From the NCBI GenBank assembly GCA_010645155.1, contig CM021313.1, positions 3,794,010-3,858,009 of the forward strand: a stretch of 64,000 nucleotides of DNA, in the 5' to 3' direction. The position numbers were made by a program, and so were the translations under genes. Below the pieces are notes generated by a model. That model saw nothing but the letters and a program-made list of their open reading frames with translations. It was not told where the DNA came from and searched no databases. Each line of letters begins with the position of its first letter. The first letter of the stretch is position 1. This DNA is from Tigriopus japonicus (lineage: Eukaryota > Arthropoda > Copepoda > Harpacticoida > Harpacticidae). Shown here piece by piece: positions 20,778-29,250 of the stretch.

Positions 20778-21229
20778 ATTTTAAGTAGATTGTAATGATG
20801 AATAAGCATCAAAAGAAATATTTGACAATATTTATGCACCATCCACAACATATGCGCTGGTGGGAGGTTCAACGACTCTATCCCATTGAGCAAGCTACGT
20901 CAAGTTCTGAAAAAGAAGATAGTTGCCATGTAACATCCAATCTACAATATTTCCCGAGTCTTTTTGTCAAAGCCCGATTTGCAAAAACATATTTTGAGTT
21001 GTTCGGAATATTACGATTTCATCCTCAATTACAATGGCCGACGACGGGACGGTGAGAGGCCAGAGGACAAGAAGCAGCCACAGCAGCCACAGCTGCGTGA
21101 TGAACATTAAAAAGTGCAATCCGCCAACTCAACCGAGGTTCGAAGCTCGTTCAGCCTAGGTGTCATCAACATCAAGGTTAACTTGGAAAATCGTCGTGAA
21201 CGGAAGAAGAGAACCAGTCAATGACCCCA
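20778..21229. other. Unassigned
   Basis: ORF 20795-21055 (86 residues) has no recognisable motif and I do not call it a gene. Confidence 0.35.
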
Positions 21230-21415
21230 AAAGAATATATGCTTTGGCAAAAAAAAAATCGGGTCACATCCCGTTCAATCAAGATTTAGGCCTCGGCCCG
21301 GGTCCCGCAAGCCTATGAATATGATGGCATAAGGATTAAACGAACGTGACAAAGGGAATCGGAACCACCCAAGGAATTTACATTGAGCATGTCTGCCATG
21401 GATATTGTCAAGTCA
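21230..21415 (+). pseudogene. Copy of the Polinton polymerase gene 5' end
   Basis: The sequence from TTTGGCAAAAAAAAAATCGGG through CATGTCTGCCATGGATATTG matches 29705-29875 nearly base for base, including the PPKEFTLSMSAMD frame that starts the polymerase remnant there. Similarity stops near 21405. It shows that the capsid-bearing element (from 21.8 kb) also once carried the polymerase gene, most of which is deleted here. Confidence 0.65.
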
Positions 21416-21747
21416 TGATGAGACTAAAGTAGTTTGACTTCTTTATTGACTAGAACATGCACGTGTTTATACAGTAAAAATGACTAGAATGAGCATGACC
21501 AGAACAGAGCAAGAGCGAGGACTTCACATTTCCCTTTCCAGGGTGGAAATCATGAATCTGTTAAGGATTTGGGAGGTCGGATTCGGGAGGTCGGATTCAT
21601 AGATAGTGGAAAGAATCGACCCCAAGCCCCGTCCCTGTTGAACATTTCGTTTCCTATGGATGAGCATGTTACCAGGCAGAGATTATCTCATCATGTCTTG
21701 TTCCAATGTCTTTCTTACATATTGGTTGGATTACCCTGGCTGTTGAA
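21416..21747. other. Spacer upstream of the capsid gene
   Basis: Contains a short direct repeat (GGGAGGTCGGATTC twice at 21569-21597). No gene. Confidence 0.4.
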
Positions 21748-21756
21748 CTATATAAG
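21748..21756 (+). promoter_or_regulatory. TATA box of the capsid gene
   Basis: CTATATAAG, 60 bp before the ATG at 21808. Same spacing as in genes A, B and C nearby. Confidence 0.65.
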
Positions 21757-21807
21757 AACCTCAATCTCATGATTTTTAATTGAAAAAGATCATCCATCTC
21801 TTTCATC

Positions 21808-22838
21808 ATGGAGCAAAGCAAAGGCTATGGAAGTTCAAAAGTTTCCATGACTTCGATGGGTTCTGAGGATATCGATTTGTTCTCTAATATTAGTGCTGAT
21901 CCCCTGGTAAAAAATGGAAGAACGGTGACATTACGTCCGCTTTCCGAGAATGTGAACGCAGTTTGACAATTTAAACTTATGTAAATAGCAATGATGGTCC
22001 CATTAACGAGGGGTTCAAGACACGAAGCGCGCTATTTCGAGGGTCAAAGTCGGTGGACTTTTATATACCATTAGCCTCAGATATATTGCAATCCGATCGA
22101 TTGTTGCATCCCTCGGCCGGTCTAAAGGTCCGACTCCTTCGTAGCAACGATGCTTTCTCTATTCTGAGTAATTCTGATCAATTATTCAAAGTCAATTTAT
22201 CCAACCTTCGACTGCACGCGCACTATGTGGAACTTCATGAAGGAATGGTAAAAAAACATAATGCGACATTGCTGCGTGAACCGGCCATTTATCCCATAAC
22301 GAGAACGGTTCTTCGTGAATTCAATTTGCCTTCGGGATCAACCTCAAAATATATATCACAATTATTTACTGGAAAATTGCCAAAGAGTTTGGTGATTGGC
22401 CTTGTTTCTGCCAAGGCTTTCCACGGTCATCAAAAGTTGAATCCTTTCAATTTTCGGCATTGTGACATTCAAGAATATAGCCTAAAACTCAATGGTGAGC
22501 TCGTTCCAGCTGACCCTTTCAAACCGGATTTTGAAAATAACCTCTACACTCGTTCATATTTGGAATTCAATCGGAACATTGGTGTCGACGTGAGTGAAGA
22601 TCATGGGAATGCGGTCACGCATGAATTATTTGCGGGTGGTTGTTTCTTCTTGGCCTTTGACCTTAATGGTCACCGATGTAATATGCTCCATCATCACACG
22701 AGCCTTGAGGGTACCATTGATTTACCTGTGGTCTTTAAGAAACCCCTCCCTGAGGAGGTTATTGCCATTGCCCTAGCTACGTTCGACGCTCATGTCGAAG
22801 TCAGTCATGACCGAACGGTAAAAGTTGTGTTTGACTAA
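21808..22838 (+). pseudogene. Polinton/adintovirus-type major capsid protein, internally deleted
   Basis: The N-terminus (21808-21965, with SEDIDLFSNISADPLV and TLRPLSENVN) is followed by a break with a frame change near 21965-22050. A long open frame then reaches 22838. That frame carries the second jelly-roll of the double jelly-roll capsid protein (proteins often labelled 'F54H12.2-like'): SDRLLHPSAGLKVRLLRS, TGKLPKSLVIGLVSAKAF, LNPFNFRHCDIQEY, FFLAFDLNG, and the terminal RTVKVVFD. Family members have about 400-500 residues; here roughly 200 central residues (the first jelly-roll) are missing, so the gene is not functional as sequenced. The product would form the icosahedral shell. The protease gene follows 26 bp downstream. 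An assembly collapse could mimic the deletion. Confidence 0.75.
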
Positions 22839-22864
22839 GTTTTGTGTTAAAAAAACTCTTCACC

Positions 22865-23314
22865 ATGGATAAGGCTTTAACCAACGTGGAAATTGAACGG
22901 GTTCTCGCTGGAATATGTCCCGGCTTTCATGGCGTGTTTTCGTGCGATACTATCCCCTTGTCCCTGCGCACTGGTTCCATGATTTGCAACCTTTCAAACG
23001 CTGCTAGTCCAGGAACCCATTTCATAACTATTCTACTACGATCGGATTGTACTATTTACATTGATTCCTTCGGCATTCCCTCCTTTGTTCCCAAAATAAC
23101 ACGTTTCATGGAAAATCTAGGCAAGCCCATCTTCTTCAATGCCACGCCCATTCAAGATTTGGAATCGTTCTATTGCGGGTTCTATTGCATCCTATTTTGT
23201 TTGGTTAATAGTCATAACTGTTGGAAGAATCTTCATTTTGTCAGTGAACTAAAGAAAAATGATGACATCTGTATTAACACAATTGTCAGTTGTTTGGAAC
23301 ACATTCCTAAATAA
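22865..23314 (+). CDS. Adenain-like cysteine protease of Polinton type
   Basis: 149 residues from ATG 22865, chosen over the upstream GTG frame because of the strong context CACCATGG. The catalytic set of adenovirus protease is in order: His52 in PGTHFI, Asp67 in IYIDSFG, Gln97 in PIQD, and Cys104 in FYCGFYC; the Q-x6-C spacing is the same as in adenain. The N-terminus has CPGFHGVFSCDTIP, usual for Polinton proteases. It would mature capsid proteins during assembly. The gene is intact, lies 26 bp after the capsid stop codon on the same strand, and ends against the convergent gene B at 23356. No own TATA box at the usual distance, so it may be co-transcribed with the capsid gene. Confidence 0.85.
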   Translation: MDKALTNVEIERVLAGICPGFHGVFSCDTIPLSLRTGSMICNLSNAASPGTHFITILLRSDCTIYIDSFGIPSFVPKITRFMENLGKPIFFNATPIQDLESFYCGFYCILFCLVNSHNCWKNLHFVSELKKNDDICINTIVSCLEHIPK

Positions 23315-23355
23315 AATGATCTTATTTTTCTCTTCTTTACATGACTTTTATTTTA

Positions 23356-23806
23356 TCAATTTATACATTCACCTCTTACGTCATGAATATTGCCACAATC
23401 CCAACATTCATTCAGGTGCCAACACTTACACTCGGTGTAAACTTGGAACCTGAATGCACAGAACCAGCAAGCAACTTCTTCTTCCACTTCTACGACCTCT
23501 CGTTCTTCATCAGGTTGTGTTGGAACCGGCCACTGGTATAAATACCATATTCTATTGAACTCCCTCCGCTCTTCTTCGCTCATTATTTTGGGATTAAACT
23601 TTTCCTCGTCATTCCCATTGTTTTCTTCGTTGTTGTTGGCGATGTTGTTGTTGGCGTGTTGACTTGTTGACATTGATGTTATTGGCGTTGTTGTTGTTGG
23701 CGATGTTCTGAACTTGTTCCTCTTCAATTTCAATGATGTTGTCGGCTGGTTCCTCTTCATCTTCATCATCACTGATTGTGATGATCGGGATTTCATTCAG
23801 AGACAT
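23356..23806 (-). pseudogene. Gene B, copy 1: acidic N-terminus plus Cys-rich C-terminus (one frameshift)
   Basis: Minus strand, ATG at 23806. N-terminus MSLNEIPIITISDDEDEEEP: a hydrophobic IITI core followed by acids, like a SUMO-interacting motif. An Asn/Gln-rich low-complexity middle follows, where the frame shifts between about 23700 and 23640 in GTT repeats. Then EEERREFNRIWYLYQWPVP and VACWFCAFRFQVYTECKC, ending ECWDCGNIHDVRGECIN. The Cys pattern C-x9-C-x-C-x5-C-x2-C-x3-H is kept in the other copies and suggests metal binding. Not recognised. A TATA-like ATTACATAAAG lies about 57 bp upstream. Convergent with the protease and divergent from gene A. The frameshift may be natural or a sequence error in the repeat. 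Confidence 0.6.
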
Positions 23807-24078
23807 ATTTCTTGTACGATGATTTGGGGTGTATTGCTACATTCGTTTATCGTTCAATACCTCTTTATGTAATGGCTGTGGGGGCAATCCGATGACTCCT
23901 CCCAGAGGCATATGTACGGCGAACTTGGGGCGTGTATTTCAATGGAAGTCGATCTTTATTGCTTGAGTTGGGCAGGCGACAAAAGATTCATTTGCTATGT
24001 CTGGTTTCCTTTCCCCCTGTGTGTGTATACACCTTGTTACTAATTAAGGATGTGAGGGGTGGGGGAAGTGTTCATGTG

Positions 24079-24084
24079 CACGTG
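24079..24084. promoter_or_regulatory. E-box CACGTG upstream of gene A
   Basis: The palindrome CACGTG sits 21 bp before the TATA box of gene A copy 1; the copy at 32.2 kb keeps GCACGTGAC at the matching place. Function inferred from conservation only. Confidence 0.4.
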
Positions 24085-24104
24085 ATAAAGGGAAGGAGAG
24101 ATTG

Positions 24105-24112
24105 TATAAAAA
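24105..24112 (+). promoter_or_regulatory. TATA box of gene A, copy 1
   Basis: TGTATAAAAAGAC, 60 bp before ATG 24165. The same 60 bp distance holds at 32194 (TTTAAAAAG) and 52082 (CATAAAAAG) for the other copies. Confidence 0.7.
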
Positions 24113-24164
24113 GACGTGAATCTCTGCATGAGAACATGAGTACACTTCTGTTATTCATTGCATC

Positions 24165-24523
24165 ATGTTCCCTCCACCTCAAGAATCATCTTTGTCTCAA
24201 TCAAGTGACGTAGAGTCTGAGTATGAGGTATCTTCGTCTCAATCAAGTGATGGTAAGATTATTTCAAGTTTATAAGTAATCACTGATTGATGTAATAGTG
24301 TTTGGTTTTTATTTTTACAGCTGCTTTTCGAGCGGAAGTGCGATCTCTCAAAATGAGATATAGACAAGCGAAGGTGCGGATAATGGAAAGAGAAATTCTG
24401 AGCCTTCCGGAACATCAAAGACCGGGATATGCTCGAGACATGAGGCAAAAAATTGAATGGGAACTCAAAAACCTACCATTGGTAGTGTTATCAATCAGAT
24501 TGAAGGAATTTAATGCAACTTGA
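24165..24523 (+). CDS. Gene A, copy 1: two-exon basic protein, Polinton-linked, unrecognised
   Basis: Exon 1 24165-24252, intron 24253-24320 (GTAAGA...TTTTTACAG, 68 bp), exon 2 24321-24523; splicing keeps the frame and gives 96 residues. Exon 1 encodes a Ser/Glu-rich acidic leader (SQSSDVESEYEVSSSQSSD). Exon 2 encodes a basic helical domain with RSLKMRYRQAKVRIMER and then GYARDMRQKIEWELKNLP, ending in LSIRLKEF. The core MR-x-K-[IL]-E-W-x-L-K-x-L-P-L-x-V-L recurs in the copies at 32.4, 46.8, 52.3 and 60.1 kb, although the rest has diverged, so the protein was under selection. No known domain recognised; small, basic and helical suits a nucleic-acid-binding or virion-core role, but that is a guess. 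Divergent from gene B. Confidence 0.65.
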
Positions 24524-24613
24524 ATGTATTAATTTCTTTTCAAAATATATATTATCCTGATAAAAAGGTTTGATTGTATTTGATGGAAGAGCAACAATTA
24601 TCAAAATAGCCTG

Positions 24614-24621
24614 TATAAATA
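24614..24621 (+). promoter_or_regulatory. TATA box of gene C
   Basis: CTGTATAAATAGG, 57 bp before ATG 24671. Confidence 0.6.
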
Positions 24622-24670
24622 GGACGGATAATTAGGCACAATATCAGTTTCAATTGAACCAAGAAAGAAT

Positions 24671-24857
24671 ATGGAGACCAAGCAGTCATTCCTACACCTT
24701 TTACCCAAAGTTCCAATAAGTCGGGATAAACTTTATCTGGCAAAGCCAAGTAAGTAGGTTAAAAATTTATATTGTTATTGGATCATATATTGGATCATTT
24801 TGATTTTCAGAGCCATGCATTAATTGCTTATTATCTTCATATGAGAAAATAAATTAA
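24671..24857 (+). CDS. Gene C: 41-residue two-exon protein, unrecognised
   Basis: Exon 1 24671-24749 (METKQSFLHLLPKVP...), intron 24750-24810 (GTAAGT...TGATTTTCAG, 61 bp), exon 2 24811-24857 with KPCINCLLSSYEKIN and stop TAA. The phase is consistent (79 + 47 nt). A TATA box stands 57 bp upstream. The exon 2 segment with its acceptor recurs at 25058-25107, 27720-27775 and 28293-28348, there without exon 1 and with a changed acceptor (TTCTG) or altered ends. It is small, with one C-x2-C pair. Coding status rests on the fit of promoter, splice sites and frame, without homologues, so it is tentative. Confidence 0.4.
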
Positions 24858-25340
24858 AAAAATCATCTGCTAATTCATAAAGAATCCATGGAACACACGA
24901 GGAATGGAAAGCAAGGATGGGACAATAAGGCGGAAGGGATGACATGCATTTGCCCCCTGGATATTTGGAATCCAGAAAATCCAGAATAATTTGTAATGAT
25001 GAAAAAAAGCAAAAAAAAAATAATGGACAATTAAGGGCAAATGATACCACAGTCTTTGATTTTCAGAGCCATGCATTAATTGCTTATTATCTTCTTATGA
25101 GAAGATAAATTCAAATAATCATCTGCTAATTCATAAAGAATCCATGGAACACACGAGGAATGGAAAGCAAGGATGGGACAATAAGGCGGAAGGGATGACA
25201 TGCATTTGCCCCCTGGATATTTGGAATCCAGAAAATCCAGAAAGTGCCTTCTCGCCCACAATCCTGGACACTATTCTAAATAAATTGTAATGATGAAAAA
25301 AAGCAATAAAAGAAATAATGGACAATTAAGGGCAAATGAT
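24797..25340. repeat. Tandem duplication, ~256 bp unit
   Basis: The segment from gene C exon 2 (AGCCATGCATTAATTGC) through CATGGAACACACGAGGAATGG to GACAATTAAGGGCAAATGAT is repeated: AGAATCCATG at 24881 and 25137. The second unit has a ~35 bp extra piece (CTTCTCGCCCACAATCC...). Confidence 0.85.
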
Positions 25341-25439
25341 CCTACACTCAGGGAAAAACCCCGAGAGCGCTACGGCCATTGGTCATATGGGGAAAGGCAT
25401 GTTTTGCGTGTGCGGGACCCAAGCATCTAATGAAAGATT

Positions 25440-25632
25440 ATATAAGCTTTATCGAGCTACAATCCCAAAATATGAAGAGGGCATGGAAGAGCTGGAACAG
25501 GAGGTTGCCTACTGGTTTTGTGCCTTTAGATTTGGCATTTGCGATGAATGCACGTGTCAAAGGATCATGGAGTGTTGGGAGTGTGGACGAGTGCACAATA
25601 TGGATAATGATTTTGCCTTTTGGTTTTGCTGA
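25440..25632 (+). pseudogene. Gene B, divergent copy 2 (C-terminal part)
   Basis: The frame contains VAYWFCAFRFGICDECTC and MECWECGRVHNMD: all five cysteines and the histidine of the gene B pattern are kept, although most other residues differ from copy 1. No acidic N-terminus or start codon in context. It ends at TGA 25630-25632. The upstream part of the frame (from 25336) looks like unrelated sequence. Confidence 0.5.
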
Positions 25633-26340
25633 AGAAGACATGCTGGATGCTAGAAATCCAGTAGCGATCAGGTTTGAAAGACCACAGAAGAAATCTAGAC
25701 TTGGAAAAAAAAGAACAGGGAAAGGATTTTCGGCCAATCTTGGTTACTCTAGCGACATTGAAAGAACTGGAAACCAAACTAAACAGAATTAAACTTGGTC
25801 TTGTGAATCAGATGATAAAGATATCATTACAAAAACATGTGGAAGGAAGCTAACTGAAGAATCAAGGGATCAACTAATTTCCTTCAAGGCATGCTGAAAT
25901 GCTCTGCAAACTCCAGCTTCCTTTTCTCTTGGACACTGACAAACTGACTAATCAGGACAAGCCACTTGAGGTTAGAAAGTAGTCGGTTTCTAAGGTCGTC
26001 CTATACCAAAGGTGTAGACACAAAACTCTATTGGGACGGACGAGAAAAAGGCCAAAGTGTTGGGCACAATGGGTATTGGGGACCTCACTGGAGAGAAAGC
26101 AGTCATTCATGAACTGAAGACTGTTACTAATGTTGGTGTAAAGTTACTGGCTGGTTTGGACAGGGACAGACCAGAGAAAGTGATTGGCGACACTCAGTAG
26201 GAGATTATCAAGAACATCAAGACAGAGACCTTTACTCCTAAGAAGTCCCAAAGAGGCGATGATGTTAGGGGCTGCTAGAAAAAAAAGAATATAAAGAGAA
26301 TTCCATTCCTCACAAATATAAAGTATCTGTTTAAAAAAAT
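25633..26340. other. Unassigned, with one ORF remnant
   Basis: Around 26036-26278 a plus-strand frame reads KVLGTMGIGDLTGEKAVIHE, then GVKLLAGLDRDRPEKVIGD, one TAG, and then KNIKTETFTPKKSQRGDD to a TAG. Its composition looks coding, but I do not recognise it. It may be another Polinton gene fragment. Confidence 0.3.
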
Positions 26341-26964
26341 GGATTTATTTCATGTGGGAAAGTGCATGTTGAAGGATGGGATATCGAACATTGACCTTTA
26401 CGTCACTTGAGCGGGTTGCGTTAACAACCAACGCGCTTTCTGTAGTTGGGATATACACTTCTGATTTGTTAATCATTTTTAATTGACTTCATTTTTCAAT
26501 GACATGGAATTAAAAAATGTTGTTTGTCACTTCTTTTGAGGTTTCTTTGTTCATTCAAGTTTGTTGTGCACCTGCTTTTTTCAACATGTTGACATGTGTG
26601 AGTCATGCTTGGGAAGTTGTTGCGTCATCTCAATCGATTTTAAGCGATTGATAAATGTATTTGAGCAATGCAATCAAAAATTTTGTCTGTCAAAAGTACT
26701 TCTTTTGGTGTTTCTTTGTTCATTCATGTTTGTTGTACACCTGAGGCTAGTTTTTTAAGACGCAAAGATCGATCTTAAGATCGTACTTTAGTACTCTAAG
26801 TCCGATCTTGAGATCGATCTTTGCGCTTAAAAAACTAGCCTCTGCGTTTTCCGAAATCATGCCACATATGGGTAATTACATACCGGGCCGGAAATTGGGG
26901 GTTATAGTGTGCACTACCATAATTGGTTTAATTATAGGGGCCTCCAAAAGTTGGTGAATTACTT
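26341..26964 (+). repeat. Polinton-type right terminal region, copy 1 (subterminal repeats)
   Basis: Contains the GCGTTAACAACCAACGCGCTTTC block, then two ~165 bp units (TTCATTCAAGTTTGTTGTGCACC at ~26551, and again at ~26710), and CCGGGCCGGAAATTGGGGG near the end. It runs to GGTGAATTACT (26964). The last ~10 bp of the intact terminus (ATACTACT) are missing: at 26965 the sequence turns directly into gene B-related DNA. Confidence 0.7.
26743..26842. mobile_element. 100 bp hairpin insertion
   Basis: GAGGCTAGTTTTTTAAGACG... is almost perfectly complementary to ...GCGCTTAAAAAACTAGCCTC, giving ~47 bp arms and a tiny loop. It interrupts a subterminal repeat unit that elsewhere reads continuously (ACACCTGCTTTTTTC), so it is an insertion, probably a tiny foldback MITE. 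Confidence 0.8.
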
Positions 26965-26989
26965 TACAACTTTTGGTATTTATACCATC

Positions 26990-27165
26990 AATGTGTACCA
27001 TCACCACTGCCCGAAGAATGGGAGGAAGTGGAGCGGGAAGTTGCTTTGTGGTTCTGTGCATTAAGGTTCCATGTTTACACTGAGTGCAAGTGTCGGTACC
27101 TGAATGAATGTTGGGATTGTGACAACATACATGACACAAGGGATGAATGTATAAATTGAGAAAAT
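26990..27165 (+). pseudogene. Gene B fragment, copy 3
   Basis: The frame includes LPEEWEEVEREVALWFCALRF and then HVYTECKCRYLNECWDCDN, with all Cys and His positions kept, then stops (TGA 27157-27159). The N-terminal half is missing; what precedes it is the truncated terminus at 26964. Confidence 0.6.
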
Positions 27166-27390
27166 AAAAGTCATGTAAAGAAGAGAAAAATAAGATGTAT
27201 TGTAAAATGTATTTAACTTATTTCATTTCATGTGTGAAATGTAAAGGTGTAACTTGAGGGATTGTTGGGATATGGAACATTGTCCTTTTGGACACTTGCC
27301 ACATTGCGTTGACAAAACAATGCGCCTTCCGCAGTTTGGATATAATCTTCAGTTCATATACAAAAAATAATATAATATATAAATTTAATC
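27166..27390. repeat. Partial terminal-region block
   Basis: Contains TGTGAAATGTAAAGGTGTAACTTGAGGGATTG and CGTTGACAAAACAATGCGCCTTCCGC, the inner part of the Polinton terminal region also found at 26.34 and 32.65 kb, followed by an AT-rich join (TATAATATATAAATT) to the next gene B copy. Confidence 0.6.
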
Positions 27391-27620
27391 CCAAAATGAT
27401 GAGCCAGGAAGAGCGAAAGGAGTTCTATTGGATATTGTATTGATACCATCAACGTATACCATCACCACTACCCGAAGAATGGGAGGAAGTGGAGCGGGAA
27501 GTTGCTTGCTGGTTCTGTGCATTCAGGTTCCATGTTTACACTGAGTGCAAGTGTCGGCACCTAAATGAATGTTGGGACTGTGGCAATATACATGACACAA
27601 GGGATGAATGTATAAATTGA
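27391..27620 (+). pseudogene. Gene B fragment, copy 4
   Basis: Starts at NPKMMSQEERKEFYW and, after a frameshift, continues with VEREVACWFCAFRF and TECKCRHLNECWDCGNIHD. The Cys/His pattern is complete. No acidic N-terminus. Confidence 0.6.
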
Positions 27621-27889
27621 GAAAATAAAAGTCAAGTAAAAAAAGAAGATATGCCCGAGCAATGAGGCGAAAATTGGAATGGCAGCTCGATATTTCATTT
27701 TATCATATATTGGATCATTTTGATTTTCTGAGCCATGCATTAATTGCTTATTATCTTCTCTTGAGAAGGTAAATTCAACTTTTCATTTAAATAATCAACT
27801 GCCAATAAGGAGGATGGGATGACATGCATTTGCACCCTGGATATTTGGAATTAAGAACATTCCGAAAGTACCTTCTCTCCCACCTTCTC

Positions 27890-28194
27890 TCAACAACGAG
27901 GAACCAGCACACAACAACGAGGAGAACAACGGAAATGGGAATGACGAGGAAAAGTTTAATCCCAAAATGATGAGCGAAGAAGAGCGGAGGGAGTTCAATA
28001 GAATATGGTATTTATACCAGTGGCCAGTTCCAACACAACCTGAAGAACGGGAGGCTGTAGTAGTGAAACGGGAAGTTGTTTGGTGGTTCTGTGCATTCAG
28101 GTTCCATGTTTACACCGAGTGGAAGTGTCGGTACCTGAATGAATGTTGGGATTGTGACAACATACATGACATAAGAGATGGTTGTATTACATGA
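27890..28194 (+). pseudogene. Gene B, copy 5 (in first tandem unit)
   Basis: The frame runs through LNNEEPAHNNEENNG, MMSEEERREFNRIWYLYQWP and VWWFCAFRFHVYTEWKC to ECWDCDNIHDIRDG and TGA. One cysteine of copy 1 is Trp here (EWKC), so the metal-site pattern is damaged or tolerant at that place. It has no start before the acidic part; the N-terminal IITI segment is absent. Confidence 0.55.
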
Positions 28195-28464
28195 GGAAAA
28201 AAAGTCATGTAAAAAAAGAAGATATGCCCGAGCAATGAGGCGAAAATTGAAATGGCAGCTCGATATTTCATTTTATCATATATTGGATCATTATGATTTT
28301 CTGAGCCATGCATTAATTGCTTATTATCTTCTCTTGAGAAGGTAAATTCAACTTTTCATTTAAATAATCAACTGCCAATAAGGAGGATGGGATGACATGC
28401 ATTTGCACCCTGGATATTTGGAATCCAGAACATTCCGAAAGTATCTTCTCTCCCACCTTCTCTC

Positions 28465-28767
28465 AACAACGAGGAACCAGCACACAACAACGAGGAGAAC
28501 AACGGAAATGGGAATGACGAGGAAAAGTTTAATCCCAAAATGATGAGCGAAGAAGAGCGGAGGGAGTTCAATAGAATATGGTATTTATACCAGTGGCCGG
28601 TTCCAACACAACCTGAAGAACGGGAGGTCGTAGAAGTGGAACGAGAAGTTGCTTGCTGGTTCTGTGCATTCAGGTTCCATGTTTACACCGAGTGGAAGTG
28701 TCGGTACCTGAATGAATGTTGGGATTGTGACAACATACATGACATAAGAGATGGTTGTATTACATGA
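28465..28767 (+). pseudogene. Gene B, copy 6 (in second tandem unit)
   Basis: Almost identical to copy 5, including EWKC, but with the intact VEVEREVACWFCAFRF segment. Same truncated N-terminus fused to gene C-type spacer. Confidence 0.55.
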
Positions 28768-28969
28768 GGAAATGTTCCAAGTGTAAAATGAGGGGGCACA
28801 TAGTAATGCAATCAAAGCTGAACTGAGCATTTTTTGCAATCTTTTCTGATTTTGCAGCGCAAAGTCAATTCACATCTAGTTACATGAAAGACGCGGCATG
28901 TTTTTTTAATTGGTCCGACGATTGATGTTGAAACGGATCCCCACCAGCCTCGGCAAGACAACAGCTTTG

Positions 28970-29250
28970 GACAAACTAAAGTGCCTCAAATGTTGAAGTA
29001 TTGGTTGAAATTATTGATAAAATTCCTTTCAAATCGGCATGGACATCTAACTACTGAAAAGGTAATTCAGGCATGATGAATGCCAAAATTCATCAGAAAA
29101 AAAAACAGTAAAGTTCTATTTGGAGTTCCTAAATCAACATTTTAGGCACTTTAGTTTGTCCAAAACTGATGAATGACCGTTGCAATCTTCAAAAATATGT
29201 GTAGCATGGGAACTGCGAGCTGTTGCCGCGCACGAAATTCACTAAATGTT
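28970..29250. mobile_element. Truncated copy of the long-TIR foldback MITE (see 38216-38680)
   Basis: From TTTGGACAAACTAAAGTGCCTC through TAGCATGGGAACTGCGAGCTG to GAAATTCACTAAATG it matches the MITE at 38.2-38.7 kb. The outer ends (GCACTATAATAA) are missing on both sides. Confidence 0.75.

Larger units (their letters stand above)
27650..28800. repeat. Tandem duplication, 573 bp unit, carrying A, C and B fragments
   Basis: Two units about 573 bp apart (27967 and 28540 mark the same ATGATGAGCG). Each holds, in order, a piece of gene A exon 2 (GATATGCCCGAGCAATGAGGCGAAAATT), gene C exon 2 sequence with a damaged acceptor (TTTTCTGAGCC), the CATGCATTTGCACCCTGGATATTTGG spacer, and a gene B C-terminal half. 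It is a rearranged cassette of the three small genes. Confidence 0.88.

Noticed and set aside
22594..22776. ORF inside the capsid gene in another frame
   Set aside because: Shadow of the capsid frame.
24870..25325. Minus-strand ORFs around 24.8-25.3 kb
   Set aside because: Both tandem units give the same antisense frames of a non-coding segment.
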